The notes under the pieces: model-generated
Told to the model about the DNA's origin: nothing
Seen by the model: the letters and a program-made list of their open reading frames with translations, nothing else
The model's database searches: none
Assembly (NCBI GenBank): GCA_027482985.1
Contig: JAIXVO010000163.1
Coordinates: forward strand, 1-15,241
Length of the DNA stretch: 15,241 nt
DNA from: Cyanobacteriota bacterium
Lineage (GTDB): Bacteria; Cyanobacteriota; Cyanobacteriia; Leptolyngbyales; Leptolyngbyaceae
Direction: 5' to 3'
Shown: positions 14,116 through 15,241 of the stretch, in pieces
Position numbering within the stretch: the stretch's first letter is position 1
Layout of the letters: each line of letters starts with the position of its first letter
Made by a program: the position numbers and the translations under genes

Positions 14116-14535
14116 TTACTCGGCTGCTGCTGCCGTTGCTTCGTCTGCCACTGCTGCCGCTGCGACGGTCGTGGGCGCTTCTGCCGGAGCGGTAACCGCT
14201 TCACTACTGGCCAGGGTGGTGCCGCCCAGGGTAATACTGTCAATCATCAAGCGGGTCAATTCCTGCCGATGCCCTTGCTTTTTGCGGGTCTTTTTCTTGG
14301 GACGCATCTTATAAACGATAATCTTGCGACCCCGCAGATGGCGCATCACTGTGCCTTCGACCGTGGCTCCAGCCACTAACGGTTGACCAATGTGCACACC
14401 GTCATCATTTTGAATGAACAACACTTGATCAATGCTCACCTTGCCAGCTTCGTCTACCGCCAGCCGCTCCACGTCGTAGAACCGACCTGGCTCTACCCGG
14501 AGTTGTTTTCCACCCGTTTCAATAATTGCGTACAT
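14116..14535 (-). CDS. rplU: 50S ribosomal protein L21 with Ala-rich C-terminal tail
   Basis: This large-subunit protein binds 23S rRNA. The true start is the ATG at 14535, giving '[20 protein letters not shown]', the universal L21 beginning, with GAGG six bases upstream; the reading frame runs open for 36 more codons upstream, but that extension is not family-like. The RNA-binding basic patch '[18 protein letters not shown]' (75-92) is intact. The protein has 139 aa, against 103 in E. coli. The extra part is a low-complexity Ala/Thr/Glu/Val tail from about residue 107, probably disordered. It is the first gene of rplU-rpmA, the usual order. A possible -10 (TATACG on the minus strand, about 14625-14630) lies upstream without a strong -35. 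Confidence 0.97.
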   Translation of the reverse strand: MYAIIETGGKQLRVEPGRFYDVERLAVDEAGKVSIDQVLFIQNDDGVHIGQPLVAGATVEGTVMRHLRGRKIIVYKMRPKKKTRKKQGHRQELTRLMIDSITLGGTTLASSEAVTAPAEAPTTVAAAAVADEATAAAAE

Positions 14536-14767
14536 GATTGCCTCGATAGTGCCGTACAGGTAGCTGGGGAAGGTCTGGCAAAAGAGAAACTTGGCTAAAC
14601 CAGCTTTGAAAACTAACCTGATCCGAGCGTATAAATTAAACACCAGTTAACCATTATCTCGAACTGACTTCACTCCTGTCAACCCGATACTGCAACTTCT
14701 CGGACACACCCCGCGTAGGCTGAGTTAATCTCTTGGTGAAAAAGGCGGGCGATCGCGAATCTGATTG

Positions 14768-14790
14768 CCTGCCCTTTGCCTTTGGGCAGG
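14768..14790. other. Stem-loop between divergent rplU and Mrr-like genes
   Basis: CCTGCCC (14768-14774) pairs with GGGCAGG (14784-14790) around a 9-nt loop. It lies in the 317-bp gap between two divergent genes, so termination of either is not expected. It may be a regulatory leader element or a remnant of the GGCAG-type repeat. The rest of the gap (14536-14767) shows only the probable rplU promoter area and one HIP1 site. Confidence 0.45.
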
Positions 14791-14852
14791 TTTGAGATAA
14801 TCTCTAAAGGCGACAAGTCCATCCTTGCGCGGTCACTGTAAGCCAAGTCACA

Positions 14853-15241
14853 ATGCCCATGTCACAGATTGAGCATCCATCGGATTTCGAGAAGGTTCTC
14901 ATCAGTCTCTTTGAGCAAGAAGGCTGGACCGCAACCCTGCCCCCCGTTGGCACGAAAGGCTATGACATTGAACTGGAGCGGGAGGGCGAAACCGTCGCTG
15001 TCCAGGTGCGGAACCAACGCGCCAAAGTTCACGCCGGACAGCTCGAAAAGTTTATTGATTTCCTGGAACAGCCGATGGCGGCGCGATTCAACCGGGGTTT
15101 TCTGATTTCTACATCGGGTTATACGCCGTCTGTCTTCACCTTCATGCGGACGGAAGAAGTCATTGATATTGCCCTGGGCAGTTTCCGCGACAACCAAATT
15201 ATTTGGGAAGATGGCGAGATTCCGCCGCCGCCGCCCCGCCC
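14853..15241 (+). CDS. Mrr-like PD-(D/E)XK nuclease-fold protein (3' end outside window)
   Basis: The frame is open from ATG 14853 (a second ATG at 14859 is equally possible) to the window edge, giving at least 129 residues. The opening 'PSDFEKVLISLFEQEGW' matches the first helix of Mrr-type restriction endonuclease domains. 'GTKGYDIELEREGETVAVQV' (33-52) corresponds to the catalytic beta-hairpin, with D38 as the metal ligand. The usual QxK motif reads Q51-V-R53, so the catalytic lysine is replaced by arginine. 'RGFLISTSGYTPSVFTFM' (81-98) matches the family's 'TTSGFT' strand. A Pro-rich linker begins at residue 124, suggesting another domain beyond the edge. There is no clear ribosome site. 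It may be an inactive or regulatory member, or an active nuclease with an unusual residue. Fold assignment is likely; activity is unknown. Confidence 0.7.
   Translation, partial: MPMSQIEHPSDFEKVLISLFEQEGWTATLPPVGTKGYDIELEREGETVAVQVRNQRAKVHAGQLEKFIDFLEQPMAARFNRGFLISTSGYTPSVFTFMRTEEVIDIALGSFRDNQIIWEDGEIPPPPPR

Noticed and set aside
14536..14643. N-terminal extension of L21 from the upstream in-frame ATG
   Set aside because: The extra 36 residues do not resemble L21, and the internal ATG at 14535 has a GAGG ribosome site and the universal [11 protein letters not shown] start.
1..15241. tRNA, rRNA or insertion-sequence genes
   Set aside because: Reading both strands by eye, I saw no T-loop-like motif in a cloverleaf context, no rRNA segment and no transposase-like frame.

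Overview
The window is chromosomal DNA from a cyanobacterium. The clearest sign is the HIP1 octamer GCGATCGC, counted by eye at least 27 times in 15.2 kb, where about 0.2 would be expected by chance. Heptanucleotide tandem repeats of the cyanobacterial STRR type (GGCAGAR and CCCAACC units) and cyanobacterial-type proteins agree with this. I infer a filamentous, Leptolyngbya-like lineage, but the sequence alone does not prove the genus.

Layout. Bases 1-1649 hold the 3' part of a penicillin-binding protein 1C gene that enters from the left. Next comes htpG (1825-3930), which carries two STRR tracts inside its reading frame. A short reverse-strand hypothetical gene (4099-4350) follows. Then comes an NCS2/AzgA-type purine permease (4509-5882), which converges on a reverse-strand NarL-type response regulator (6047-6766) across a long hairpin. 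A GTG-start CheY/Rcp1-like receiver (7061-7480) is divergent from that regulator. Three small unrecognised forward genes follow (7556-8715), with a LexA-like box just upstream of the first. A 361-bp gap then holds a ten-copy heptamer array and palindromes. A DoxX-family membrane protein and a type II NAD(P)H dehydrogenase (9077-10932) form a likely two-gene operon. A large exported protein (11070-13643) has a signal peptide, an N-terminal beta-barrel resembling inverse autotransporters, and a right-handed beta-helix passenger. It converges, across a strong GC-rich hairpin, on the reverse-strand ribosomal operon rplU-rpmA (13739-14535). The window ends inside a forward Mrr-like nuclease-fold gene that starts at 14853.

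Working together. Most of the window is housekeeping: cell wall synthesis, chaperone, purine uptake, respiratory NAD(P)H oxidation and the ribosome. The accessory-looking parts are the three small genes, the exported barrel/beta-helix protein and the degenerate Mrr-like protein. STRR heptamers sit next to the 3' ends of four genes and inside one, and HIP1 palindromes are built into several hairpins. The best candidates for undescribed biology are the beta-helix protein with inverse-autotransporter layout, the possible SOS-linked small-gene cluster, and the repeat-driven expansion of HtpG.
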